From contig CACDHV010000001.1 in assembly GCA_902552755.1 (NCBI GenBank), positions 1 to 64,000 of the forward strand: DNA of 64,000 nucleotides. Direction: 5' to 3'. This stretch comes from an uncultured Pelagibacteraceae bacterium. GTDB lineage: Bacteria > Pseudomonadota > Alphaproteobacteria > Pelagibacterales > Pelagibacteraceae. Made by a program: the position numbers and the translations under genes. The notes beneath the pieces are model-generated. The model had not been told where the DNA came from. It did no database searches and saw only the letters and a program-made list of their open reading frames with translations. This document shows positions 49,452 to 58,075 of this stretch, piece after piece (within the stretch, counting starts at the first letter, position 1; each line of letters opens with the position of its first letter).

Positions 49452-49567
49452 GCCTGGTGATTATTGCGAAAGAGAAATACCCGATCCCATACCGAACTCG
49501 GAAGTCAAGCCTTTCAGCGCCGATGGTACTTTGTCTTAAGGCATGGAAGAGTAGGTCATTGCCAGGC
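49452..49567 (+). rRNA. rrf: 5S ribosomal RNA
   Basis: 'GCCTGGTGATTATTGCG…AAATACCCGATCCCATACCGAACTCGGAAGTCAAGC…GCGCCGATGGTACT…GAGTAGGTCATTGCCAGGC'; GCCTGG/CCAGGC terminal helix and canonical loop sequences. Confidence 0.96.
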
Positions 49568-49575
49568 TAATCCAA

Positions 49576-50469
49576 ATGAAAAAAATAATCGTAATTACTG
49601 GAGGTGCAGGATTTGTTGGTTCAAATTTAATTGAACTTTTAATAAATAAAACAAATTTTGACATAATTAGTCTAGATAATTATTCTAGTGGCACAAAAAA
49701 AAATCATATAAAATCGACTAGGGTTAAGTATATAAAAGGTGACACAATCAATATTTTTAAAAAACTTTCAAAATATAGAAAAAGAATAAACTCTATTTTC
49801 CACTTTGGTGAATTTGCAAGAATATTTCAAAGTTTTCAAAATTTTGATAAGTGTTTTCACTCTAATTCTCTTGGAACAAAAGAGGTATTTAAATTTTGTT
49901 TAGATAATAAGATAAAATTAATTTATTCAGCAACATCAGCAAGCCTAGGAAACAACGGAAAGGATAAAAACTTATCTCCATATGCTTTTACAAAATCAAA
50001 AAATTTAGAACTTTTAGAAAATTTAAAAAAATGGTTTAATTTCAAGTTTGAGATTATCTACTTTTATAACGTGTATGGCAAAAGACAAATATGCTTTGGT
50101 GAAATGGCAACAGTAATTGGTATATTTGAGAGTCAATTTAAAAATAAAATACCTTTATCAGTTGTTAGACCTGGTGCTCAATCTAGAAGATTCACTCATA
50201 TTTCTGATACTGTTAATACTTGTTTTGAGGCATGGAAGTCAAACAGATGTGCTCATTATAGTATTACAAATAAAAAATCATATAAGATTTTAGATGTTGC
50301 AAGGATGTTTAATACAAGAATTAAATTTTTACCTGAAAGAAAAGGAGAACGTTATGCTTCTGCTTTGACCAAACTATCTTTTAATAATAAAGTTTTTAAA
50401 AGATACGGCAAAGTTCGTTTGAAAGAATATATAAAAAACTTTATAGAAAATGAACAATATTCTAAATAA
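49576..50469 (+). CDS. NAD-dependent epimerase/dehydratase (UDP-glucose 4-epimerase-like)
   Basis: 'ITGGAGFVGSNLIELL', 'SPYAFTKSKNLELL', 'FYNVYGKRQ'. Confidence 0.85.
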   Translation: MKKIIVITGGAGFVGSNLIELLINKTNFDIISLDNYSSGTKKNHIKSTRVKYIKGDTINIFKKLSKYRKRINSIFHFGEFARIFQSFQNFDKCFHSNSLGTKEVFKFCLDNKIKLIYSATSASLGNNGKDKNLSPYAFTKSKNLELLENLKKWFNFKFEIIYFYNVYGKRQICFGEMATVIGIFESQFKNKIPLSVVRPGAQSRRFTHISDTVNTCFEAWKSNRCAHYSITNKKSYKILDVARMFNTRIKFLPERKGERYASALTKLSFNNKVFKRYGKVRLKEYIKNFIENEQYSK

Positions 50470-51169
50470 AAAATTTAATAAGTTTTACTGAGCTTAAAGT
50501 TCTAATCAAAAATATTCTTGGATTATAAATTATTCTAAACAGCCACCCAAGATAAATTTTGTCTATTAAAGGATTAATTGGTGCTTGTTTTTTGGTCAAA
50601 AATGCAATTGCTGCGCCTGTACAAATTATTATAGGCTTAGATTTTAATTTATTACGAATAAAAATACCCAGCTTTTCTTGAGTTCCTCCTCCAATATTTA
50701 TAAATATATATTTAGGATTATTTTTTTTAATAATTTTAATTAATTTTTTATCAATTATTCTATTTTTTTTATAAATTGGAGCTGTATAACTTATTACATT
50801 TTTTATTTTAAATTTTTTTAAATATCTATAATTTAATATTCCTTCATCTCCATTAGGATCAATAGACATAACAGTAACATTTTTTTTATATAGTTTTTTA
50901 ATAAGTTTTCTTAAAAATAAATATCCTGATAACTTTTTTACTTTGTATCCTTTAAAAACTCTTAACAATACACAAAGTAAACCACTATCTAATATTGCAA
51001 AATCGGATTTTTTTAGTGAATTATAATAATCTCTATCTTTTTTTATGTTAATTAGGGCCGAGGCTGCTGGTGCAACTAAAATTCCACCTTTCTGAATTTT
51101 CCTGTATAAATCATTAAATTCAATATTAGAGAAACTTATTCCGTAAAAATTAACAATTTTTTTATACAT
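50462..51169 (-). CDS. WecG/TagA/CpsF family glycosyltransferase (GT26)
   Basis: 'FAILDSGLLCVLLRVFKGYKVKKLSGYLFLRKLI', 'NPKYIFINIGGGTQEKLGIFI', 'CTGAAIAFLTKKQAPINPLIDKIYLGWLFRI'. Confidence 0.85.
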   Translation of the reverse strand: MYKKIVNFYGISFSNIEFNDLYRKIQKGGILVAPAASALINIKKDRDYYNSLKKSDFAILDSGLLCVLLRVFKGYKVKKLSGYLFLRKLIKKLYKKNVTVMSIDPNGDEGILNYRYLKKFKIKNVISYTAPIYKKNRIIDKKLIKIIKKNNPKYIFINIGGGTQEKLGIFIRNKLKSKPIIICTGAAIAFLTKKQAPINPLIDKIYLGWLFRIIYNPRIFLIRTLSSVKLIKFFI

Positions 51170-51184
51170 AAATTATTTGATTTG

Positions 51185-51219
51185 TTATCTGAAAAAATTC
51201 ATTATATATAATCAGATAA
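51185..51219. repeat. Inverted repeat TTATCTGA-N19-TCAGATAA in divergent intergenic region
   Basis: Perfect 8-bp arms at 51185-51192 and 51212-51219 between the WecG-like gene and rpmJ. Confidence 0.6.
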
Positions 51220-51275
51220 TTTTCATAAACAACAATTGAAAATTAAACAAATTTAACCTATTAAATGCTATAATT

Positions 51276-51401
51276 ATGAAAATTGCTAGTTCACTTAAAT
51301 CTCTAAAAAAAAGAGACCTTAATTCAAAACTCGTTAGGAGAAGGGGAAGAATTTACATTATTAATAAAAAAAATCCTAAATTTAAAGCTAGACAAAAATG
51401 A
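51276..51401 (+). CDS. rpmJ: 50S ribosomal protein L36
   Basis: Manual translation [41 protein letters not shown] (41 aa); not in ORF track because short. Confidence 0.9.
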   Translation: MKIASSLKSLKKRDLNSKLVRRRGRIYIINKKNPKFKARQK

Positions 51402-51427
51402 TCACCAGATTTTATTAATAGTGGACC

Positions 51428-52513
51428 ATGATACTAGGATCAATTTCAGAAAATAGAAGTATAGAAAAAAGAGTTGCTATAACTCCTGATGTTATAAAAA
51501 AATATAATTCAATTGGTTTAAAAGTTCATTTGAGTAAAGATTATGCACTACATTTAGGTATTAAAGATAGAGATTATGAAATTGAGGGAGCAAGTTTTTT
51601 TCAAAATGACCAAGAGGTTATTTCAAACTCAAATGCAATATTACAAATGAGTATCCCTACTGAAGATAATCTAAGCAAACTTAAAAATGATCAACTTTTA
51701 GTTGGAGTTTTAAATCCTTATCAAAACGATAGTAAATTAAAAGAGATCAGCCAAAAAAATATAAAATGTTTTTCGCTAGAACTTCTGCCCAGAATAACAA
51801 GAGCACAATCTATGGATATATTGTCATCTCAGGCGAATTTAGCAGGTTATAAAGCAGTTATTGAGTCCTTCGCTAATTTTGAAAAAGCAATACCAATGAT
51901 GATGACTGCAGCAGGAACTATATCAGCCGCAAAGGTTTTGGTAGTTGGAGCTGGAGTAGCAGGCTTGCAGGCAATTGCTACTGCAAAGAGGATGGGTGCA
52001 ATTGTTTTTGCCACAGATGTTAGATTGGCTTCCAAAGAACAAGTTGAAAGTTTAGGTGGAAAATTTCTGGTAGTCGAAGGTGCAGAAAATTTAGAGACTG
52101 AAGGTGGATATGCTAAAGAAACTTCAGAAGATTTTAAAAAAAAACAAGAGGAATTATTAAAAGAAACTCTAAAAAAAATTGATATAATTATTTGTACTGC
52201 ACTAATACCAGGCAAAAAGGCTCCAATTATAATTAAAAAAGATATGATTGATGTTATGCAAAGTGGTTCAGTAATTTATGACTTAGCTGCATCTCAAGGA
52301 GGTAACTCAGAACTAACTAAAGTTAATGAAGTAGTTGATAGTAATGGTATTAAGATTATGGGAGAGTCAAACATTTTAAATAAATTACCAATTTCAGCAT
52401 CAAGTCTCTATGCAAAAAATATGTATAATTTTGTGAATAATTTATATGATAAAGAAAACAAAAATTTCAAAATAAATTCAGATGATGAAATTATAAAAAA
52501 AACAATGGTGTAA
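51428..52513 (+). CDS. pntAA: NAD(P) transhydrogenase subunit alpha part 1
   Basis: 'ENRSIEKRVAITPDVIKKY', 'VVGAGVAGLQAIATAKRMGAIVFATDVR'; followed by the AB and B subunits. Confidence 0.95.
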   Translation: MILGSISENRSIEKRVAITPDVIKKYNSIGLKVHLSKDYALHLGIKDRDYEIEGASFFQNDQEVISNSNAILQMSIPTEDNLSKLKNDQLLVGVLNPYQNDSKLKEISQKNIKCFSLELLPRITRAQSMDILSSQANLAGYKAVIESFANFEKAIPMMMTAAGTISAAKVLVVGAGVAGLQAIATAKRMGAIVFATDVRLASKEQVESLGGKFLVVEGAENLETEGGYAKETSEDFKKKQEELLKETLKKIDIIICTALIPGKKAPIIIKKDMIDVMQSGSVIYDLAASQGGNSELTKVNEVVDSNGIKIMGESNILNKLPISASSLYAKNMYNFVNNLYDKENKNFKINSDDEIIKKTMV

Positions 52514-52515
52514 TA

Positions 52516-52818
52516 ATGGAAATTGATCCTTTTATATTTAGATTAAGCATATTTATTTTGTCAATATTTATTGGATATTATGTTGTATGGAGTGTAACAC
52601 CTTCACTGCATACTCCATTAATGTCAGTGACTAATGCTATCTCATCAGTAATAATCGTGGGAGCAATAATTGCAGCGTTATCCGGATCTTCTGAAAGTAT
52701 TTTTGAAACATCAAGTATTTTTGGATATCTAGCTATAATATTAGCTGCAGTTAATATCTTTGGTGGCTTCCTAGTTACTCAGAGAATGTTGCAGATGTAT
52801 AAAAAGAAAAAGAAATAA
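52516..52818 (+). CDS. pntAB: NAD(P) transhydrogenase subunit alpha part 2
   Basis: 'YYVVWSVTPSLHTPLMSVTNAISSVIIVGAI', 'NIFGGFLVTQRMLQMYKKK'. Confidence 0.95.
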   Translation: MEIDPFIFRLSIFILSIFIGYYVVWSVTPSLHTPLMSVTNAISSVIIVGAIIAALSGSSESIFETSSIFGYLAIILAAVNIFGGFLVTQRMLQMYKKKKK

Positions 52819-52819
52819 T

Positions 52820-54214
52820 ATGTCAGCTAATTTATCAGCATTATTTTATTTGATCTCTGGAATATTGTTTATTCTTGCTTTGAGAGGTTTATCTTCTCCA
52901 GAAACTTCTAGGCAAGGTAATTACTTTGGTATTGCAGGTATGGCAATCTCAATAGTTGTAACTTTTATGTCTTTAGGAAGTTTTGGTCCAGGTTTTATAT
53001 ATGTAATTTTTTTTCTTGTTATTGGTGGCTCTGTAGGAGCTTTTATAGCATTTAAAATACCTATGACCGCTATGCCTGAGCTTGTTGCAGGTTTTCATAG
53101 CCTTGTTGGCCTTGCAGCTGTTTTCGTTGCTATATCTGCTTTTTTAAATCCTGAGGCATTTAATTTAGGAACTTTTGGTAACATAAAATTAGCAAGTTTA
53201 ATAGAGATGTCACTTGGTGCTGCCATTGGAGCAATTACTTTTTCTGGATCAATAATAGCTTTTTTGAAACTTAGAGGAATAATGTCAGGCGCTCCAATTA
53301 CTTTTAAAGGTCAACATTTAATTAATTTAATTTTAGGATTAATAATTATATTTTTCATTTATTATTTATGTAAATCTCAGGCATCAAATATATTTTGGTC
53401 GATAGTTTTAATATCCTTTCTGGTTGGTGTTTTATTAATCATTCCTATAGGTGGAGCAGATATGCCTGTTGTTATTTCAATGCTAAATTCATATTCAGGG
53501 TGGGCAGCGGCTGGTATAGGTTTCACCTTAGAAAATACAGCACTAATTATTACAGGCGCACTTGTAGGATCATCTGGAGCAATCTTATCCTATATAATGT
53601 GTAAGGGAATGAATAGATCATTCTTTAATGTAATTCTTGGAGGCTGGGGAGCAGTAGATCAAACTTCATCAACTGCAGCAAAAGAACAACAACCAGTTAA
53701 AAGTGGAAATGCCGATGATGCAGCTTTTTTAATGAAAAATGCATCTTCGGTAATAATTGTTCCGGGATATGGTATGGCCGTAGCCCAAGCTCAACATGCT
53801 TTAAGAGAAATGGTTGATGTATTAAAAAAAAATGGGGTAAAAGTTAGTTATGCAATTCACCCAGTTGCAGGTAGAATGCCAGGTCATATGAACGTGTTGC
53901 TTGCAGAAGCAAATGTACCATATGACGAAGTCTTTGAGCTAGAGGAAATTAACAATGATTTTGCAAATTGTGATGTGGCTTATGTTATAGGCGCTAATGA
54001 TGTGACTAACCCAGTTGCAAAGACAGATCCACAAAGCCCGATTTATGGTATGCCCGTTCTGGATGTAGAAAAAAGTAAATCAGTACTTTTTGTAAAAAGA
54101 AGTTTATCACCTGGCTATGCAGGAATTGATAATGATTTATTTTATAGAGATAATACACTTATGCTATTTGCAGATGCAAAAAAAATGACAGAAGATATAA
54201 TTAAAAGCCTATAA
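52820..54214 (+). CDS. pntB: NAD(P) transhydrogenase subunit beta
   Basis: 'PELVAGFHSLVGLAAVFV', 'ADMPVVISMLNSYSGWAAAGIGF', 'VIIVPGYGMAVAQAQHAL'. Confidence 0.96.
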   Translation: MSANLSALFYLISGILFILALRGLSSPETSRQGNYFGIAGMAISIVVTFMSLGSFGPGFIYVIFFLVIGGSVGAFIAFKIPMTAMPELVAGFHSLVGLAAVFVAISAFLNPEAFNLGTFGNIKLASLIEMSLGAAIGAITFSGSIIAFLKLRGIMSGAPITFKGQHLINLILGLIIIFFIYYLCKSQASNIFWSIVLISFLVGVLLIIPIGGADMPVVISMLNSYSGWAAAGIGFTLENTALIITGALVGSSGAILSYIMCKGMNRSFFNVILGGWGAVDQTSSTAAKEQQPVKSGNADDAAFLMKNASSVIIVPGYGMAVAQAQHALREMVDVLKKNGVKVSYAIHPVAGRMPGHMNVLLAEANVPYDEVFELEEINNDFANCDVAYVIGANDVTNPVAKTDPQSPIYGMPVLDVEKSKSVLFVKRSLSPGYAGIDNDLFYRDNTLMLFADAKKMTEDIIKSL

Positions 54215-54907
54215 ATGACAAAAATATTCTGTGATATAGCAGATTTAAGGCTAATAAAGAAATTTGATAAAAAAAAAATAATTAAAGGATTTACAACCAA
54301 TCCAAGTTTGATGCGGATTGCTGGAGCAAATAATTATAAAAATTACAGTAAAAAAATTTTAAGATTATCCAATAAACCAATATCAATTGAAGTATTTGCT
54401 GATGACGAAAAAAATATGATAAGCCAAGCGATTAAAATAAATAGTTGGGGTAAAAATGTATATGTTAAAGTTCCAGTAACTAATTCAAAAGGAAGGTTTA
54501 CTGGAAAGGTAATAAAAAAATTAAATGAAAAAAAAATTAAACTAAATATTACATCCGTATATACCGCGTCACAAACTCAAAAAATATTAAAAAATATTAA
54601 TAAAAAAACAAATGTTATTATTTCTGTGTTTGTAGGTAGAGCGGGTGATAGTGGCAAAGATCCAATACCAGAAATTAAGAAAAGTTTAAAAATATCTAAA
54701 AAATTCAAAAATGTTAAAATTCTATGGGCCAGTGTAAGAGAACCTTATAATTTTATTCAAGCAAAACAATTAGGTTGCCATATAATTACCATTCCGCCTA
54801 CAATAATAGAAAAAATTGAAAAGTTTGGAAAATCATTCTCTGAACTTACAACTGAAACAGTTACGAAATTTTTGAAGGATAGTAAAAACTCAAATTTTCA
54901 AATTTAG
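54215..54907 (+). CDS. Transaldolase family protein
   Basis: 'KGFTTNPSLMRIAGA', 'NVYVKVPVTNSKG', 'ISVFVGRAGDSGKDP'. Confidence 0.87.
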   Translation: MTKIFCDIADLRLIKKFDKKKIIKGFTTNPSLMRIAGANNYKNYSKKILRLSNKPISIEVFADDEKNMISQAIKINSWGKNVYVKVPVTNSKGRFTGKVIKKLNEKKIKLNITSVYTASQTQKILKNINKKTNVIISVFVGRAGDSGKDPIPEIKKSLKISKKFKNVKILWASVREPYNFIQAKQLGCHIITIPPTIIEKIEKFGKSFSELTTETVTKFLKDSKNSNFQI

Positions 54908-54911
54908 TTTT

Positions 54912-55583
54912 TTATTTTTTTCCTATTAAAATTAAATTTGACTTAATATAAAATAATTTTACATTAAGAATTTTATACTTAAAATTAAAATTTTTCATAA
55001 AGTTATTAAAATCTTTTTCATTAAGTAAATTTAAGTTTTTTTCTTCAGAAAAAAAACTTAGGCCAATTAAATTTAAAAAGTTTCTATGTATTTTTTTAGG
55101 CAACCAATGAATAAATGGGATTTTAGTGTGAAAATCAATTGGGTACCATCTATTTGGAGTTATGATTATGAATATTTTTTTTGAAAGTTTAATTATATTT
55201 TTAATCATCATTAGCTGATTTTCCTCATTTCCAACATGTTCTATGGTTGCATTAGAAACTACAATATCGGAGCTAAATTCGTTTATTTCCTCTTTATTAA
55301 AATCTAAAGTGATAGACTTTTTAAGTTTCTTTGTGAAAAAATCAGACTTAATATCTTGGTCTGAAATAGACTTAAATATATTTATATTTTTTAAATTTTT
55401 TATAATTATATTGCTGCTTTTATTTAACTTATCCTCTGTAGTTCCAATATCCAATGCGTCTTTTAAAGTACAATTTTCTATTTCTTTATTTATCAAAGTA
55501 GAAATTTCAATTCTTTTATTTTGAACCAATCTATCAAAAAATTTAAGATGGTTTGTTGTATATATTTTACTTGGTATTATCAT
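54912..55583 (-). CDS. Class I SAM-dependent methyltransferase-like protein
   Basis: 'DALDIGTTEDKLNKSSN', 'SDIVVSNATIEHVGNEENQLMMIKNIIKLSKKIFIITPNRWYPIDFHTKIPFIHWLP'. Confidence 0.75.
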   Translation of the reverse strand: MIIPSKIYTTNHLKFFDRLVQNKRIEISTLINKEIENCTLKDALDIGTTEDKLNKSSNIIIKNLKNINIFKSISDQDIKSDFFTKKLKKSITLDFNKEEINEFSSDIVVSNATIEHVGNEENQLMMIKNIIKLSKKIFIIITPNRWYPIDFHTKIPFIHWLPKKIHRNFLNLIGLSFFSEEKNLNLLNEKDFNNFMKNFNFKYKILNVKLFYIKSNLILIGKK

Positions 55584-55590
55584 CTTATTT

Positions 55591-55667
55591 TGGTTGCGGG
55601 GGACGGATTTGAACCGCCGACCTCAAGGTTATGAGCCTTGCGAGCTACCAGGCTGCTCCACCCCGCG
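55591..55667 (-). tRNA. Initiator tRNA-fMet (CAT anticodon)
   Basis: Reverse complement CGCGGGGTGGAGCAGCCTGGTAGCTCGCAAGGCTCATAACCTTGAGGTCGGCGGTTCAAATCCGTCCCCCGCAACCA; C1:A72 mismatch, CAT anticodon, encoded CCA. Confidence 0.97.
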
Positions 55668-55671
55668 GTAA

Positions 55672-55887
55672 TTAGATTCTGTTTTTGAGCTTATTTAGCT
55701 TCTTAACTCGTTTTATGTTTTCCTGAAGAATTCTTTTTTTTTTCTCTGAAGGTTTTTCATAAGTGTTTTTTAGTTTAATAACTTTAAAGAAACCGTCTCT
55801 TTGAAGTTTTCTTTTTAAAACTCTTAATGCTTGCTCAATATTATTATCTTTAACTTCTATTTTAATAACTACCTCCAGAAAGGCCAT
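55672..55887 (-). CDS. rpsU: 30S ribosomal protein S21 (start position uncertain)
   Basis: 'IEVKDNNIEQALRVLKRKLQRDGFFKVIKLKNTYEKPSEKKKR' S21 signature; true start may be an ATT at 55866 (see findings). Confidence 0.92.
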   Translation of the reverse strand: MAFLEVVIKIEVKDNNIEQALRVLKRKLQRDGFFKVIKLKNTYEKPSEKKKRILQENIKRVKKLNKLKNRI

Positions 55888-55937
55888 TTGTTAGCACTTT
55901 ATAAATTAATTGTCTATAATATTTCATTAGTTCTTAT

Positions 55938-56501
55938 TCAATTTTTAGTTTTTTCTTTTTCTTTCTTTTCTCTTTTTATTCTTCTTTCAGCTTTTTCTAA
56001 AGATTCTATTAGATCTTTTTGACTAAATAACCCCATTGCAACAGGATCTTTTGCATTCAAATTATTATAATTCCAATAACTTTTGTTTCGAATAGCACTT
56101 ACTGAATTTTTTGTAATAGAAACTAATTTTGCAATCTGAGAGTCCTTTAAATTTGGATGTTGTCTTATTAACCATAAAGCAGAATCGGGTTTATCTTGAC
56201 GCTTTGAAAGTGGAATATATTTTTTAGATTTTTTTTCGTCACTCTTAATTTCTATTTCATTAACATTTAACATTAACGATCGATCAGGATCTTTAGTGGA
56301 AAGATTTATCTCTTCTCTAGAAAGTTGACCAGAAATAATTGGATTATATCCCACTATTCCTTTTCCAACCTCGCCATCTGCTATTCCTTGAACTTCAACT
56401 TCATGCATTTTACAAAATTCTGCTATTTGTTTGAAGGTCAATGAGGTATTCTCTACCAGCCAAACCGCTGTAGCCATTGGCATTAATGGTGCATTATTCA
56501 T
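55938..56501 (-). CDS. DUF1013 family protein (TrcR-like cell-cycle transcriptional regulator)
   Basis: 'MPMATAVWLVENTSLTFKQIAEFCKMHEVEVQGIADGEV…GYNPIISGQL', 'SALWLIRQHPNLKDSQIAKLVSITKNSVSAIRNKSYWN'. Confidence 0.85.
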   Translation of the reverse strand: MNNAPLMPMATAVWLVENTSLTFKQIAEFCKMHEVEVQGIADGEVGKGIVGYNPIISGQLSREEINLSTKDPDRSLMLNVNEIEIKSDEKKSKKYIPLSKRQDKPDSALWLIRQHPNLKDSQIAKLVSITKNSVSAIRNKSYWNYNNLNAKDPVAMGLFSQKDLIESLEKAERRIKREKKEKEKTKN

Positions 56502-56728
56502 TATTTATTATCAGATCTAAAGTTTTGAAATTTTTTATTAAATTTACTTACTCGACCTTTATCAAGGATTTTTTGTTTTCCACCAGTCCAAGCCGAATGA
56601 GACTTTGGATCAATTTCAAGTTTTAGAGTTTCTCCCTCTGATCCCCATGTGGATTTTGTTTGAAACTGAGTTCCATCAGTCATTTCTATATTTATTGTGT
56701 GATAATCAGGATGTATCTTTTTTTTCAT
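56501..56728 (-). CDS. rpmE: 50S ribosomal protein L31
   Basis: '[29 protein letters not shown]…[31 protein letters not shown]'. Confidence 0.93.
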   Translation of the reverse strand: MKKKIHPDYHTINIEMTDGTQFQTKSTWGSEGETLKLEIDPKSHSAWTGGKQKILDKGRVSKFNKKFQNFRSDNK

Positions 56729-56763
56729 AGGCGGTTTTATAGCAAAAAGTTGAATAAAAACAA

Positions 56764-57510
56764 TTAAAACTTGTCTAATTTTTCCATCATTTTTGAAAAA
56801 ATATTACTACTTGCTGCTCTAATATTTATATTATCATCAGCATATTTGCTTATATTGTTCATAGCACCCCCTGACTCTTTAACAATTAGAGTTCCAGCAG
56901 CTATATCCCATAAACTAATTTTATTGTGAAAATAGCCATCAAGTCTTCCCGACGCTACATATGCTAAATCAAGAGCGGCGCATCCAGAATTTCGCATATT
57001 TAAATTAGGACATGCAAATTTTACACCCATTGAGTCTGACGAGAACAAACATTCTTCTAAATCATTTTTTTTAGAGACTCTAATTCTTTGATTATTTAAA
57101 TAAGCTCCATTATCTTTTTCAGCAAAATATAATTCATTTTTAATAGGATCGTGAATTAATGCAGATTTAATTTCGTTGTCAATTTTAAGTGCTATTGAAA
57201 TTGCAAAATGTGGAATTCCATGAAGAAAATTTGTAGTACCATCAATTGGATCTATTATCCAAATTTTATCTTTGTCATTCTTTTCAATTTTTCCACTTTC
57301 TTCTGTTAAAAATGAAAAACTTTTTTTTGATTTAGATAGTTCATCTATCAAAATTTCTTCCACTCGCTTATCAGTCTTTGTAACAAAATCTCTAGGTCCT
57401 TTTTTTGATACTTGCAAATTTTCAATTTCTCCAAAATCTCTAATAATTGCTTTAGATGCTTTTTCAGATGCTCTTATCATAATATTAAGATTTGGAGATA
57501 TAGAGTTCAT
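56764..57510 (-). CDS. Inositol monophosphatase family protein (SuhB-like)
   Basis: 'SFLTEESG', '[26 protein letters not shown]', '[16 protein letters not shown]'. Confidence 0.93.
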   Translation of the reverse strand: MNSISPNLNIMIRASEKASKAIIRDFGEIENLQVSKKGPRDFVTKTDKRVEEILIDELSKSKKSFSFLTEESGKIEKNDKDKIWIIDPIDGTTNFLHGIPHFAISIALKIDNEIKSALIHDPIKNELYFAEKDNGAYLNNQRIRVSKKNDLEECLFSSDSMGVKFACPNLNMRNSGCAALDLAYVASGRLDGYFHNKISLWDIAAGTLIVKESGGAMNNISKYADDNINIRAASSNIFSKMMEKLDKF

Positions 57511-57514
57511 TCAA

Positions 57515-58075
57515 TCAAATCTTTTTCACATATTCAAAAGTTCTAGTATCTAAAATAATTTCGTCACCCCCTTCAACAAATGGTGGTACTTGAATTTTAA
57601 TTCCATTATCAAGGATTGCTGGTTTATAAGAAGACGAAACTGTTTGACCTTTTAACGATGCATCTGTAGTCTCTATTTTACATTTTACTTGATTTGGAAG
57701 ATCAACAGAAATTGGATTATCATTATAGAAACTTACTGAAACTTTTAGATTTTCAGTTAAAAATTTACCTTTATCACCGATAATATCTTTCTTAATTTCT
57801 ATTTGATCAAAATTTTGAGGATTCATAAAAAAATAATAAATATCATCTTCATAAAGATAATTAAAACTTATTTCTTCTAAATTAGCTTTTTCAACAGTTT
57901 CACTTGATCTAAATCTTTCATTTAATTTCGTACTTTTGCCCACACTTTTCATTTCCACTTGTGCAAATGCTCCACCTTTACCTGGCTTGACATGTTGACT
58001 CTTTAAAACTTGCCATAGTTCATTTTTAAATTCTAAAATCATTCCTACTCTGATTTCTCCAGCATTAATTTTCAT
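57515..58075 (-). CDS. efp: Elongation factor P
   Basis: 'LKSQHVKPGKGGAFAQVEMKSVGKSTKLNERFRSSETVEKA', 'KIQVPPFVEGGDEIILDTRTFEYVKK'. Confidence 0.95.
   Translation of the reverse strand: MKINAGEIRVGMILEFKNELWQVLKSQHVKPGKGGAFAQVEMKSVGKSTKLNERFRSSETVEKANLEEISFNYLYEDDIYYFFMNPQNFDQIEIKKDIIGDKGKFLTENLKVSVSFYNDNPISVDLPNQVKCKIETTDASLKGQTVSSSYKPAILDNGIKIQVPPFVEGGDEIILDTRTFEYVKKI

Noticed and set aside
1-51169. Insertion sequences, integrases or phage genes explaining island mobility
   Set aside because: No transposase, integrase or phage structural motif in any listed ORF; the island looks maintained by homologous recombination instead, which is inference.
51847-52215. ORF 51847..52215 (-) opposite pntAA
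   Set aside because: Shadow ORF; pntAA is unambiguous on the plus strand.
53395-53604. Alternate-frame ORF 53395..53604 (+) inside pntB
   Set aside because: Out-of-frame overlap with a conserved gene; no motif.
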